Positions 24,150-35,300 are shown, numbered from the stretch's first letter. The stretch is DNA of 64,000 nt from Plantago ovata (GCA_028274465.1 CM051456.1:1117545-1181544); one strand, 5' to 3'. Notes: generated by a model not told the origin, from the sequence alone. Made by a program: numbers and translations.

Positions 24150-25868
24150 GTGCAATGCCATCTTGCATCAAGATCTACAGAAAGAAATCCAAGGAATTGA
24201 TGTCATCATCCATGTAGCAGTGTTGCACTGCATGTTGACTCATCAGTCATCACATCCTCTCAGTCGAATGCTTAAGTTTGTGGGATTTGAGGAGGAGGTG
24301 AATCCAGTCGAGAAATCTTCCTGGTTGTTGGTATGGCCGGGATAGGATAGGCAAGTCTACACTCGCTGTCAGTGTTTATAATCTTCCATATATCGGAGAT
24401 AATTTTGGTGTCAACGCTTGTCAAATAGAGAGGTTTCTTAGTGTGTATGATAGTGTCGGAGCAATTGAAAGTCAGGTGCTTCATTCTTCAACGTTCTAGA
24501 CGTGTCATTTGTCAAATGCAGTCCTTTATTTCGTTTGGGGACTGGATTACACTCCCTGACATGCCCTTGTTACAAGCGTTTTCTTGCAACCTATCAAGTT
24601 ACTACTACAAAGTATGTCATGCAACTTGCCAATTTACGATTCGTAAAATCTTCAGTTCATTTTTGGCCTTTTGATAGGACTGCGAGCTTGATGATTCCTT
24701 CAATATCTATTTTGTGGAATCTAGAGATGTCCCCATAGAGGACCGAATGTACAGTCCACCGTGTGAAATTTGGAAGTTGCAGCACATTAATCATCTTGTC
24801 TTCGATCTCTACTGAGGTAATTTTCCTTGATCCTCCCACTGGCCGCACTGATTGTGTTCTTAGCAATTTGCAGACACTTAAAAAGATAGAAATTATGAGT
24901 AATAAGTTCCTTGATCCTCCCACTGGCCGCACTGGCTTTTGGAACATTTTTTCTGGTTATCACATTTTCTCTAATGTCCATTATAATGTTCATTACAGCT
25001 GAATTTGAGGCCTATTCCCATAAAACACAAGTAAAGATTTTGAGAGGACGATTACTGATGCAGCTAGCTTATATATGCTGCTCAAGACAAAATCGAATCA
25101 GATGTTGTAGTCAAAATTCAGGAAAGCGGTGCTGGATCCAGTACTCAAGCTACATTGGCACCCGCCTTCTTGCATCAAGATCTACAGGAAGCAATCCAGG
25201 GAATGGATGTCATAATCCATGAAGCCGTGGAAATCAAACAAAGGGCAAATAGAATCAACAACCAAGAAGCAATGTGCATGTTGGGCGTGCAAAGATTTCC
25301 AGATATGATGAGGAGTTGATTCGATTGCTGGGACACGTTGCTATGGATAAATCCAGGCGAGAAATTGTCCCGGTTGTTGTTTTGGTATATATGGGAAGTA
25401 TAGGCAAGTCTACACTCCATGTAAGTGTTTATAACTATCCCAAGTTTATGATATTAAATCACTTATTCGATCCCTTTTAGAAGATTTTGGTGGTAGATCA
25501 ATTACACAAACGTTTGGTTCGGTTCGTAGGAAGTATCTCATCATATTGAATGATAGCCGAGCATGGGATCGGATTAGTAAGTTCTTGCCTGTTAACAACA
25601 ATGGAAGTACGGTCTTACTAACCACAAGGAATTTGGATGTTGGATTAACAGTTAGATCATGCAGTCCCTGTGAAATGCAATTTCTTGGTGCTGATAAAAG
25701 ATGGGATTTTCTCTGTCAATTTCTTTTAGCAAGAAGTTTGTCTTGCCACAAGGAATTTGGATGTTGGATTAACAGTTAGATCATGCAGTCCCTGTGAAAT
25801 GCAATTTCTTGATGCTGATAAAAGATGGGATTTTCTGTCAATTTCTTTTAGCAAGAAGTTTGTCTTTC
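24150..25868 (+). pseudogene. Duplicated, decayed NLR (NB-ARC) resistance-gene remnant
   Basis: Two related copies about 1.0 kb apart start with CTTGCATCAAGATCTACAG (24162 and 25169). Both lead to a P-loop remnant: GMAGIG..GKSTLAVSVYN in broken frame near 24330, and VYMGSIGKSTLHVSVYN near 25385. The second copy continues into kinase-2 (RRKYLIILND) and RNBS-B (GSTVLLTTRNLDV) motifs at about 25520-25640. This is the order of the NB-ARC ATPase domain of plant immune receptors. Stops and shifts interrupt both copies and no LRR region follows. A 124-bp tandem duplication covers the RNBS-B part (25622-25868), and an 84-bp repeat beginning CCTTGATCCTCCCACTGG lies at 24825 and 24909. Confidence 0.75.
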
Positions 25869-25879
25869 TGGCCATTTCT

Positions 25880-27495
25880 TCTTAATTTGGATTTTTTCTA
25901 ATTTTGTTTTATATAAAAATGATGTCATATTGATGTCATCAGATGATGTGACGATGTTGACTCGTTGACTTTGTTGCCACATCAGAAGTCAAAGTAAAAC
26001 AATGTGAAAATTGACCAAATATATCAAATTTTCAGAACTAAAATTGTCGGTATGAACAAATATGAAAACAACATGCATGTTGCTTTCATTTGTTAAATGT
26101 GGATTGGAGAAATTAATAGCATAAAGAGTTGAATTGTTAATTTAAATTATTGCACCAATATTATAACCTCATGGTCATGTTAATTGTAGTTATAAGTTTA
26201 AGTTGTAACACCAAGTTCACACTTACATTTAAAGACTAAACCTTCAAAACGGATTATATTATAACACAATCCTATGTGTATTGTACCTGTTGAGTCAAGT
26301 ACCAGTAGAAGAAACTTTTAGTATATGTAGTGTGCAGTGTGTTTTATTCGATAAAAAATTGTACTATACCAGTACGTTTATCATTTTTGATATTGGATAT
26401 CACATGTTTTATATATTTTCTCAACATTTATACATTTATACGTAGTTTTTTTCCACACGGATACCACACGGCAAGAAGATAAAAATACAACCAAGAACCA
26501 CCACTGAAATGCATAGAAACAGCCATGAAATTCGATCACCCTCTAACCTCCAAACACTAAAAGCCATGAAAAGATAAACCATCCACCTGGACCTGCACCA
26601 GTGAACAAACCCCAACTCCAAAACTTAACACTTGCATGGATTGAATGGCGGTACGACATGATATGCAAATGGGGACTGTAATTTTTTTTTTAATTGCAAT
26701 AATTTAAGTTTGTCTTTAATAATTTTAATATTAAATTTTTCTAAAGAAGTTAGTGAGTGTTTGTAAATGTTTAATTAAATTGATTATCAACTTTTTCTAC
26801 CATAATAAGTAATTTTTTGGTATTTGCTTTTCCTGCTTATGTGTTTGCTTCTCTATAATTAAGCAGACTAACCGTTGTAAGCTAAAAACATCATGATACA
26901 TGCTTTTGGAGCTTTAAGCAATTAAAAAAAAAGTAATAAAATATTAAATAAAGTAAATTGCTAATATTTAAGTGTTTATTTTTGTTTAACCAAATAATAA
27001 AATATTATTTAACTTCAAATTTTAGTATGTATATCAAACAACCCATGATTTTTATTATAATCAGATTATTTGAACTTTAAGCAAAACTAATAAAAAATTA
27101 ATAAAAAATTAATTGTAATTATCATTCCCGCGGCTTATTTTCATCATTTTCACCATGCAATTTGGGTAACCAAATCCTGGCCCACTCTAGTTCCCAAAAA
27201 ATAATGTCACGTGAATTTTGGCCCACTCTGTTTTCTCCACGTGAATCAGATTTTTAGGGGTATCCGTCCTTGTCAATCAGGTTTTCAAGGATCGTCGGTT
27301 AACAATGTTTCATTTTCGTTTTCTAAACGCCTCATAAAAAACGGATTACAGTACGTATAACTGTTTATAAATTTATACTTACTCTGTTTCAGAGAATTGT
27401 TTAGGTTCGTTTTATTGATGTTTGGTAACTCTATTTATATCTAACAAATTTTAAATTTTATCGAAAAAATAATTAATCAGATTATATAATGATAA
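25880..27495. other. Gene-free AT-rich spacer
   Basis: No gene is supported. A short minus-strand open frame near 26436-26621 is hydrophobic but has no recognisable signature. The remainder is AT-rich with scattered short A/T runs. Confidence 0.5.
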
Positions 27496-27504
27496 TAAAA
27501 AGAT

Positions 27505-28685
27505 GGGGTTCTAGCGTTAGGACCCTAATGTTTTTCTTAACATACGTCCAATATTTCTAAGTGTATAATAGACGTTCTACGCATAGAATATCCATCGATG
27601 TTGAATAAATTGGCATAATTATATAACAAAATATAACAGTGGCATAACTGTAAATATAATATATATCATGTCCATTAATACAAAATTTTAAATTGAAAAA
27701 GAAAAGAAAAAATTTACTACCAACAATCAAAACTTAAAAATAACACACTCGATCAGAAAAAATTCATCAACATCATCGATCAAAATCGAGAAACCCTAAA
27801 TCTCCAAATTTCATCCTCCATATTCAGCACAATCCGTTTCTTCTTCAAGAGGCATATCCTTTTTCTCTCGCACGTCATCGAAGGCATTAATGTCTATTCC
27901 CTCACAACCTTTTCCACTTTCTTCCGCACTTTGTTCCAGGTTGCACAACACATCACCCATCGAAGTCAATTTGGTGGAGTCACAATCACATTACCATGGA
28001 CACTGGAATCTTGAAGAATCTGGATAGCAGCTCCCATGGCAGCGACGAGCGCGAGGAAGGTGGCGGACATCTCGATGTCTCTCTCAGAATGGAGAATTAC
28101 AATTTCAAAGGCGAGCTCGTACCTCATGTTTACGGTTCCGTGCCCTTAATCGACTCCTAGGACTCTTGTAAAGCCGTATATTGTGTATTGTTAGTGTATT
28201 TGTATCTTAACGTTTCTTGTATTGTTGTTTTGTTTGATCAATCAATTAATTCGATTATGTTCTGTGGAATTATCAATTATGTACGTATCCACTGATCAGC
28301 GACCCACCACCGATACTCCCAACTTGTATGATTATTCCGATAATGTCTCAGAACATGGCGGATGAGATTTGGGGATTTAGGGTTCTTGAGATTTTAATCG
28401 ATGAGATGAATATGATGCTCTGGTTTTGAATGTATTGTTTAAGTGTCTGATTGATTTAATTTTTTTCCTTTTCTAATTTTAATTGCCCATTATAATTTTA
28501 ATTCTGTAACTTTTTTGGACAAATATGAGATTATATTTACTATTGTGCCATTGTTAAACTCTTATATAATTCTACAAATATGATTAGCGGTAGTGATATT
28601 CTGTGCGTAGAACACATATTCTACACTTAGAAATATTGGACGTACGTTAAGAAAAAACAACCGGATCCTAACCATAGAAATAGCC
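27505..28685. mobile_element. Mutator-type element with 9-bp target duplication, possible Pack-MULE
   Basis: The left arm contains TTCTTAACATACGTCCAATA and continues TTTCTAAGTGTA. It is the inverted counterpart of the right arm over about 90 bp, and the tips are GGGGTTCTAGCGTTAGGA and (reverse complement) GGCTATTTCTATGGTTAGGA. A perfect 9-bp duplication TAAAAAGAT flanks it (27496-27504 and 28686-28694). It is 1181 bp with no transposase. The centre (about 27780-28160) is more GC-rich and gene-like: a leader-like segment with GAAACCCTAAATCTCC, then an open frame 27996-28160 of 54 aa (MDTGILKNLDSSSHGSDERE...). A frame of similar length (27966-28127) lies on the other strand. I cannot name a source gene. 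Confidence 0.82.
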
Positions 28686-29051
28686 TAAAAAGATATTATA
28701 TTTTTATAAATTATTTTTTCATTATAATTTAGAATTAAATGGAAGTCAAATGGAAACTGAAAACGTTAACAAAATAAAATTAAAGAATAAAAGAAATAGT
28801 TAGGATTTTTTCTATTTGAAATATCCCTATTTCGATATATACAATTTCGCCACATTTTTATCACTTAAAGATGCCCGTTGTTCAAATATTAGCCACACCA
28901 CAACCCGTCAACCCCCATGTGATAATTACCCAAAACCACATTTCCTTTATTAAGGTAAAAAAACCATGTCAAACTTGATTGGGAATAACGTGAGTACGTG
29001 ACTAAAGCTAACCAAATGACAATTTGCCCATCTACCCCAAAATTATTTTCC

Positions 29052-29058
29052 TATATAT
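29052..29058 (+). promoter_or_regulatory. TATA box of the decarboxylase gene
   Basis: TATATAT lies about 155 bp upstream of the ATG at 29214. It is followed at the usual distance by a C/A-rich leader (TTCCTCAAACGTTCACAAACC), which would put transcription start near 29080-29095. The promoter looks intact although the coding frame downstream has a stop. Confidence 0.55.
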
Positions 29059-29213
29059 GCACCAAGCTAACCAATCCTCATTTCCTCAAACGTTCACAAA
29101 CCAATACATCTTCCCAAACATTTTCTCCCTAGCTAAGCTACTGAGTGAAAATAATCCTCACTCCAGTTCACCGGTAAGCTCTAAACCCGAACCCAAACAA
29201 AACAACGAGAAAA

Positions 29214-30725
29214 ATGGGTAGCCTCCCGAACCAAATGCCTAACTTCCTTGGCTCATCCGGTTCGACCATCAAACCCCTTGACCCGGAGGACTTCCGTAGA
29301 CAAGGCCACATGGTCATAGACTTCCTTGCGGACTACTACAAAACCGTTGAAAAGTACCTGGTTCGTTCACAGGTCGAACCGGGCTACCTATAGAAGTGTA
29401 TCCCCGATTCGGCCCCGTATGAAGCTGAACCAATCGAGGATATCCTCCGCGATGTCCAGAAGGATATAGTCCCTGGAATCACTCATTGGCAAAGCCCAAA
29501 TTACCATGCCTACTACCCCAAAAGCGGAAACACTGCCGGGTTCTTAGGGGATATGTTAAGCACCGGGTTCAACATAGTTGGGTTCAACTGGATGTCGTCA
29601 CCAGCGGCAACGGAGCTCGAGTCCATCGTTATGGATTGGCTCGGAAAAATGATGAACCTCCCCGAGGAATTTCTCTTCTCTGGAGGCGGAGGTGGTGTTT
29701 TACAAGGAACGACTTGCGAGGCCATACTGTGCACGGTCGTTGCGGCCAGGGATCAAATGTTGAAGAAAATAGGGCGCGAAAACATTAACAAGCTCGTAGT
29801 CTATGGGTCCGATCAGACTCACTCTGCTTTGCGGAAAGCCGCTCAGATCGCCGGAATCTCACATTTCCGTGCAATCCCCACCACGAAGGCCGAGAACTTC
29901 GGGCTTACTGGCAAAGCACTCCGCGCAACAATCGTGGATGATATTGAAGCAGTATTGGTCCCACTTTTCCCTGTCGCAACAATTGGTACCACTTCTTCAG
30001 CCGCGGTGGACCCTTTGACACCGCTTTGCGCAGTGGCAGAGGAATATGGTGTGTGGGTCCATGTGGATGCGGCTTACGCTGGCAGCGTGTGCATTTGCCC
30101 CGAATTTCGCCATTTCCTAGATGGAGTAGAGAAAGTGAATTCCATAAGCTTCAATGCACACAAGTGGTTCTTAACCCCGTTGGACTGTTGTTGCATGTGG
30201 GTTAAGAACCCAGATGCATTAGTCGAGGCGTTATCGACTTACCCTGAATACTTGCGCAACAAGGCATCCGAGACGAAACAAGTCATTGACTACAAGGACT
30301 GGCAGATTACTCTGAGCCGTCGATTCCGTTCCTTGAAACTCTGGCTAGTCCTACGTAGCTACGGAGTCGCCAACTTACGGAATTTCCTACGTAGTCACGT
30401 GAGCATGGCCAGGAATTTCGAAGGCATGATTGGAAAGGACAAGAGATTCGAAGTGGTTGTTCCCAGGAACTTTTCGACTGTCTGCTTTCGTATTGTGCCT
30501 ATGGAAATCAGGGGAAATGATCAGATTGATGCGTTGAATGTCTTCAATGCGAAGCTGTTGGAGTCGATTAACGAATCGGAGAAGATGTGCATGACTCACG
30601 GGGTGATAGGAGGCGTTTATGTTATGCGATTCGTGGTCGGAGCGAGCTTGACGGAGAACAGGCATATTGTGTACGCATGGAAGGTTATTCAGGAACATGC
30701 CAATGCTCTTCTCACCATGCAGTAA
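29214..30725 (+). pseudogene. Tyrosine/DOPA decarboxylase-type aromatic amino acid decarboxylase, intronless, one in-frame stop
   Basis: The frame runs 503 codons from [16 protein letters not shown] to the TAA at 30723-30725, the usual length for plant TYDC. It is intronless, as is typical. Visible signatures are [67 protein letters not shown] and the PLP-binding motif NAHKWFLT with K317. The enzyme uses pyridoxal phosphate to decarboxylate tyrosine or DOPA to tyramine or dopamine in the cytosol. One TAG lies at codon 60 (29391-29393), in [14 protein letters not shown] where the family usually has Arg. Everything after it is open for 444 codons and well conserved, so the break is very recent, a sequencing error, or bypassed by a downstream start (for example 29553), which would lose a substrate-site region. 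Confidence 0.9.
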
Positions 30726-31189
30726 AAATATGTTGTTAATTTCACATCTTTATTTTAAAACTCTGCCTATATATTATGTTTTTAAAAGTCTGTTGATTTA
30801 ATAATTTGTTCACAACTATGTGAGTCATCGTGAACTTGTAACAAGCTAGTGTGCTTGTGAGAGAAAACTATTTAAATAAATGAGAACACTTATTTTTACA
30901 GTGAAACTTAAATATTACGATGCGGTATATAAATATCGTATTTTACAATTTACAAAGTAAAAGTAATGAATTGCACAAGTTTTGAACACTAATGTCATTG
31001 TTAAAAATAGAGTTCTATAGTTAGCCATGGAGTTCTATAATTAGCAATATTAACCAAAATAGTGCATCAAATCGCGCAGATGTTGTTTGGTAAGATTCTG
31101 GTCAACGCGAAGGATTTTGTTATCTCAAGTACTCTACGAGGGGTGTGTTATTTTATTATCATGTTATTAACGGGTAGAGAAGGAATTCA

Positions 31190-31275
31190 GTTGATAAACT
31201 ATTTCAGCTCCAATCAATAAGTCGGGGGTTCGAGTCATGCATCCATCCAATCCATGTAAAAAAATAAAAATAAAA
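31190..31275 (+). mobile_element. Short tRNA-derived SINE-like copy
   Basis: An A-box-like TTCAGTTGATAAAC is followed by CCAATCAATAAGTCGGGGGTTCGAGTC (in parts), which holds a good B box GGTTCGAGTC, and then an A-rich tail AAAAAAATAAAAATAAAAAT. The central part parallels the 85-bp insertion at 50615-50699 (CCAACCAATAGGTCGGGGTT), so the two are members of one family. I could not define target duplications here. Confidence 0.5.
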
Positions 31276-31350
31276 ATTAAAAATTATGCTAGCTGCTCCA
31301 ACCTAAAGTTTATTAATCCAAATTTCAACATTTCCAACAAGGATTTTATT

Positions 31351-31510
31351 TTAAACTATAAATCTAAACTACCTTACTCCTACACTAATCCAAACCACCT
31401 TATAACTCCAAAACACACTCGTACCACCTTATGACTCCGTCGGGTTCGAACCACCGACCTCTCATGTGCTACTCCAGCACCCTTACCACTAACCCACCCT
31501 TATAACTCCG
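31351..31510 (-). mobile_element. tRNA-derived SINE with 16-bp target duplication
   Basis: On the minus strand the copy starts near 31510. It has an A-box-like TTAGTGGTAAGG and a canonical B box GGTTCGAACCC, and ends in an AT-rich tail near 31351. It is flanked by direct repeats CAACAAGGATTTTATT (31335-31350) and CAACAAGGATTGTATT (31511-31526), one mismatch in 16 bp, as expected for LINE-mediated insertion. The motif GGAGT(T/C)ATAAGG occurs three times inside (about 31500, 31428 and 31395 on the minus strand), giving an internal direct-repeat structure. Confidence 0.72.
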
Positions 31511-31526
31511 CAACAAGGATTGTATT

Positions 31527-32775
31527 CATGTACTCTTGACTAATGAAGTTTGTACTGTGTGCTACCTATTGAAAACAGAAAAACATTACATAGATCGCAA
31601 ACATACATCTACTACTTCTACCAATTTTTTAAACAATTTAATCTATATTTACTCAACTGCGTTTATGTTTATCCACAAATTATTTTTAAATCATGCGATT
31701 ATAATTTTTTTAATAGTATACTATCTCCGTCCTAATAATATTCACCCATGTAATGTTATTATTCAAGTCAAGCTGAATATTATTGTGATTGAGCCGAGCC
31801 AGCTCTTTTGAAAAACGAGTAAAATTGAAATTCATATTAAAAGAAAATGAAAGAGGGAAAAGAAAAATACACCAATAACCAAATATAATGAATCATGATG
31901 AGTCTTACTAATTTACTCACACTAAACAGTATCAGCGAATCGAGCGAGACCCCAACTGGAAGACGGCTCGATTAGTCCCAATCAGACTATCCAATCCTCT
32001 CGGCCACAACACAACCCAATCTTACCCGCCAAAAACACGCCCAAAACTCAAACCCTAATTTTTCTGGAAAAGAGGAATCATTCGATTTCACTTCCAGTAA
32101 TCAATAGTACTACTACTACTGCATCGTCTATCTCATCGGTAAGCTCATAGATTCTATTTGTCTATCCTTAGATTTCTTCAAGAACAAGTAATTTACGTCT
32201 GATTCGATTTGATTTCGCTTGTATTGCTAGCTAATTGTACTTGAATTCATTCATATAAACAATATTACCCTGCCCAGTTCCGGTTGAAGTAGCTGTTCAA
32301 CTCTAGGCGTGCGATTACTCTGTTGGAATTATTTCCAACTCTCACAATTTCCTTTACTAGGACGTTGTTTTTCATAAATAAATATATACATTGTTTGAAT
32401 TGACATTCATCTTCTTTGACTATTTTCTTTTTCTTCTTTTTCTTGTTCATGTATGGTCTCTAACTAAATTGAGCCATCAGTTTTGAAATTTGGTTACTAA
32501 AGAAAGTAAACCTGAATGTGAATAAGCAGCAAAAGAAAGTAGATAGGTTCAATGTTCCATGTAAAGTTGAATGATCACATAGAAATAAGTGCATCTATAT
32601 GTTCTGGGGATTTGACAGAATGCTGTATGTTCTGAGGTTTGAAAGATTGTGAGATATATGTTCTGAGGCTTTGAAAGAATAAATTTCTTGATAGTTTGTT
32701 GATTTGAATCACAGTATATAAACCAAACTAACTAGATGGTATAATATCCATCTTTCTATCCTTATAAATAATAAA
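31527..32775. other. Spacer with Stowaway-like end and possible orphan leader exon
   Basis: A CTATCTCCGTCCTAATAATA segment near 31727 resembles one Stowaway terminus. Around 32000-32138 the sequence looks like a plant 5' leader (CAAACCCTAATTTTTCTGG) ending in a strong donor ATCG|GTAAGC at 32138/32139. No matching coding exon follows closely; the next coding-like sequence is the kinase fragment at 34411, across the Mutator-type element. Confidence 0.35.
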
Positions 32776-32784
32776 TTAATAATA

Positions 32785-32972
32785 GATATAATTACTTTTA
32801 ATACCCCCACTAAACAACTACTTTGCATCCTAGTCCAACTATCGCGGAAAATTATAAAAAAACCCAAGTCACCGTCAGATGTTGACTCCGGCGTTCTCTC
32901 TCTCCTCATTTCTTCACATCCAAACAGCCCTTAACCATATTCCTTTTTTCTATTTTCTTTTCTTTTCTTTTC

Positions 32973-33004
<32 letters not shown>

Positions 33005-33995
33005 ACTTTTAAATTTTTCTTACTTCATTTTTATTAAAAAAACACATTTAAAAAATAATAAAAAAAATAAAAAATCAAAAACAAAGTTCCGATCGGAACT
33101 TACTGTTCCGGTCGAAACTTCCAGTTCCGATCGAAACTGTCTGCTCCGATTGGAGCTTTTTCAGTTCCGGTCGGAACTGGAAACGCTCCAATTAGAGCGT
33201 TTCCAGTTCCAATCGGAACTGGAAAAAAGCTCCGACTCCGGAACTGGAAAAAAGCTCCAGTCGGAGCTTTCCAGTTCCGATCGGAACTGGAACAGCTCCG
33301 ATTGGAGCTGTACAGAGCTCCAATCGGAGCTCTAGTTCCGATCGGAACTGTCTGCTCCGATTGGAGCTTTTCCAGTTCCGATCGGAATTGGAAACGCTCC
33401 AATTGGAGCGTTTCCAGTTCCAATCGGAACTGGAAAAAAGCTCCAATCGGAGCTGTTCCAGTTCCGATTGGAACTGTCCGCTCCGATTGGAGCTTTTCCA
33501 GTTCCGATCGGATCTGGAAAAAAGCTCCAATCGGAGCTGTTCCAGTTCCGATCGTCTTCTTCGTTTTTGTTTTTTCAATTAGTATTTATTTATTTTTTAA
33601 ATAAAGAAAAAAAAATGGGAAAAGAAAGAAAAAGGACTCATGTTGATATTCATTTTTTTAGGGGTTTATTTTAAAATAACTTTGTGTAGACTATTTTGAA
33701 GTAAAGTTAAAGTATGTGGACCAATTTCTAAATAGTTTGTGTTAATATTGTAAAAAATAAAACATTTGGGGAAAATTTGTAATAACCAAAACTTAATGTT
33801 GTTTGGCATTTTTCAGAATTAGAAATTCCGGCAGGGGCGAAAATGTCATTTCCAGGCCTTGGAGCGCAGAAAGTCAAATTCGTGGGTTCATCTGTAATTA
33901 GGTTTATATAGCATGGGAGGATTACGTAATAAAAAATATAGATGGACTAATCTGTAATAGCGGAAAATAGCAGGGGTACCAGAAGTAATTTGCCC
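32785..33995. mobile_element. Mutator-type element carrying a palindrome array, 9-bp target duplication
   Basis: The left tip GATATAATTACTTTTAATACCCCC and the reverse complement of the right tip (GGGCAAATTACTTCTGGTAC) match imperfectly over about 28 bp. The 9-bp direct repeat TTAATAATA flanks it (32776-32784 and 33996-34004). The length is 1211 bp and there is no transposase. Inside are a (TTTTC)n tract at about 32953-32994, an A-rich segment, the palindrome array at 33086-33554 and a right part with A-rich blocks. Because the duplication is AT-only, the boundaries are good but not certain. Confidence 0.7.
33086..33554. repeat. Alternating array of two 14-bp palindromes
   Basis: Variants of GTTCCGATCGGAAC and GCTCCGATTGGAGC alternate for about 470 bp, separated by short spacers such as TTTTCCA, GGAA and TGGAAAAAA. 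Each unit is its own reverse complement or nearly so, so both strands have the same texture and open frames appear on both (Ser/Asp/Arg/Asn/Trp-rich). The array should fold into many small hairpins or, as inverted pairs, larger ones. I do not consider it coding. Confidence 0.92.
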
Positions 33996-34410
33996 TTAAT
34001 AATATGGTATAAACATGGAACCTGACATAAACTGATGCAATATGGGCTAGGACTTGGGAGGCGAAATAATAAAATTCGAAGACGGATAGTTTTAGTATTT
34101 TAATCACTTTTGGGCTTATTCGTTTTACTTCGGTCTGTTGGCTAGTTAGCCCATTAGGATTTCTGTAGCTTTATTTAAATAAATACTTGTCTGAGTCATT
34201 TGTTATAGATAGTTTTTGCTGATGATTATTGAATAAAAATCGAGGTTTTCCCCAAATATGTTAATTCTTCGGTATTCTGAGAGTTTTGAGTAGCTTTTTC
34301 TGTTTGTCCACGCACGCGGCACAATTATAAACCCATATTAATGTTTTTAGTTGATAATGACTCTTCACATTGATACCTGATTTGTTGCAATCTCTAATGG
34401 TGTCTGAAAG

Positions 34411-34757
34411 CGATTGCATCACCTAAATCTGATGTCTATGCTTATGGTGTTATCCTTCTTGGGCTGCTGTCCAAAAAAGTATCCGGCAAGAGATACAGTG
34501 GGTCGGAGGTCCATATTGTTGCAGTGGATGACTGGGCTCGGAATCAACACCGCAGCAATAACCTCTCAATTGTTCATGAGAGCCTGAAGCTGGAACCAAG
34601 CTATGTTGCTTCTGACGCCCTCTTACTTACACAGCTGGGATTGCGGTGCATAGAGCCTAACGTACCGGACCGTCCAACTATGGGAAAAGTCGTAGCTGCT
34701 ATCGAGAGCTTGGATGTTGTCCAACTATTGGAGAAGTTGTGGATGGCATCATCATGA
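34411..34757 (+). pseudogene. Receptor-like kinase C-lobe fragment
   Basis: After a possible acceptor (GAAAG at 34406-34410) the frame reads ASPKSDVYAYGVILLGLLSK, then VDDWARNQHRS, LTQLGLRCIEPNVPDRPTMG and KVVAAIESLDVVQ, ending at TGA 34755-34757. These are kinase subdomains IX to XI (DVYAYGV; CxxxxxxxRPxM) of a plant receptor-like or cytoplasmic kinase. The catalytic loop and N-lobe are missing upstream. It could be the last exon of a broken gene; the leader-like exon at 32000-32138 may have belonged to it. Confidence 0.65.
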
Positions 34758-35010
34758 GCTCAGATGTTGTTAAATGTCAAGTTGTGTCTTGGTTCGTTAT
34801 AGCGCAAGGCACAACGTACTCAGTAGTGCAATGCAGCGCAATATATATATACTTTAGCCTTTTGATACTTCCAGCAAGAACATATGAAGACTCATTGGTA
34901 AAAAACTGTCTTGTTATGTTTTTTATCCCTTGTTTGTATCTTTGTTTTCTCTATATTTTAGTTCTAGGCAAAACTTTTAACATCCAAAGGACCAAAGCCT
35001 TTCACTGAAA

Positions 35011-35300
35011 CCAAGGTATGATTTCACTGAATGCAACAGGATAGGGCCCACTCAATTTGGCGAAGTGTATGTGTATCAAGGCAAGATGTGTACTCCTGTA
35101 GGAAAGTATGATGTTACTGTCAAGATCTGGAACAGAAAGGCTGTCAAGGTCGTCATATATTTGTCAGGGTGAGTGCGCAATTTGTAATCCAGTTTTACAA
35201 GTGTACTTAATAAATTTCTTGTTTTCAACTCAAGATTGTCACCTTGTTTACTTTACAGGAAGAGCTGATGTTCCTGAGGCACAACTCAGTAGCGCAATAT
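35011..35300 (+). pseudogene. Receptor-like kinase N-lobe fragment
   Basis: The frame reads PRYDFTECNRIGPTQFGEVY, then KYDVTVKIWNR, a degenerate Gly loop and VAVK-like lysine strand. After an interruption, EELMFLRHNS (35259 onward) resembles helix C. It lies downstream of the C-lobe fragment, the reverse of the order in a kinase, so the two are pieces of different copies or of a rearranged gene. A repeat with GGCACAACTCAGTAGC(G/C)CAATATAT occurs near 35276 and 35353 and a relative near 34807. Confidence 0.55.

Noticed and set aside
27966-28127. Minus-strand 53-aa frame in the Pack-MULE candidate with a faint resemblance to a peptidase/amidohydrolase segment
   Set aside because: The resemblance is too short and weak to name a family.
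33100-33604. Several overlapping open frames of 60-128 codons on both strands
   Set aside because: The palindrome array lacks stop codons on either strand, so open frames are expected without coding function.
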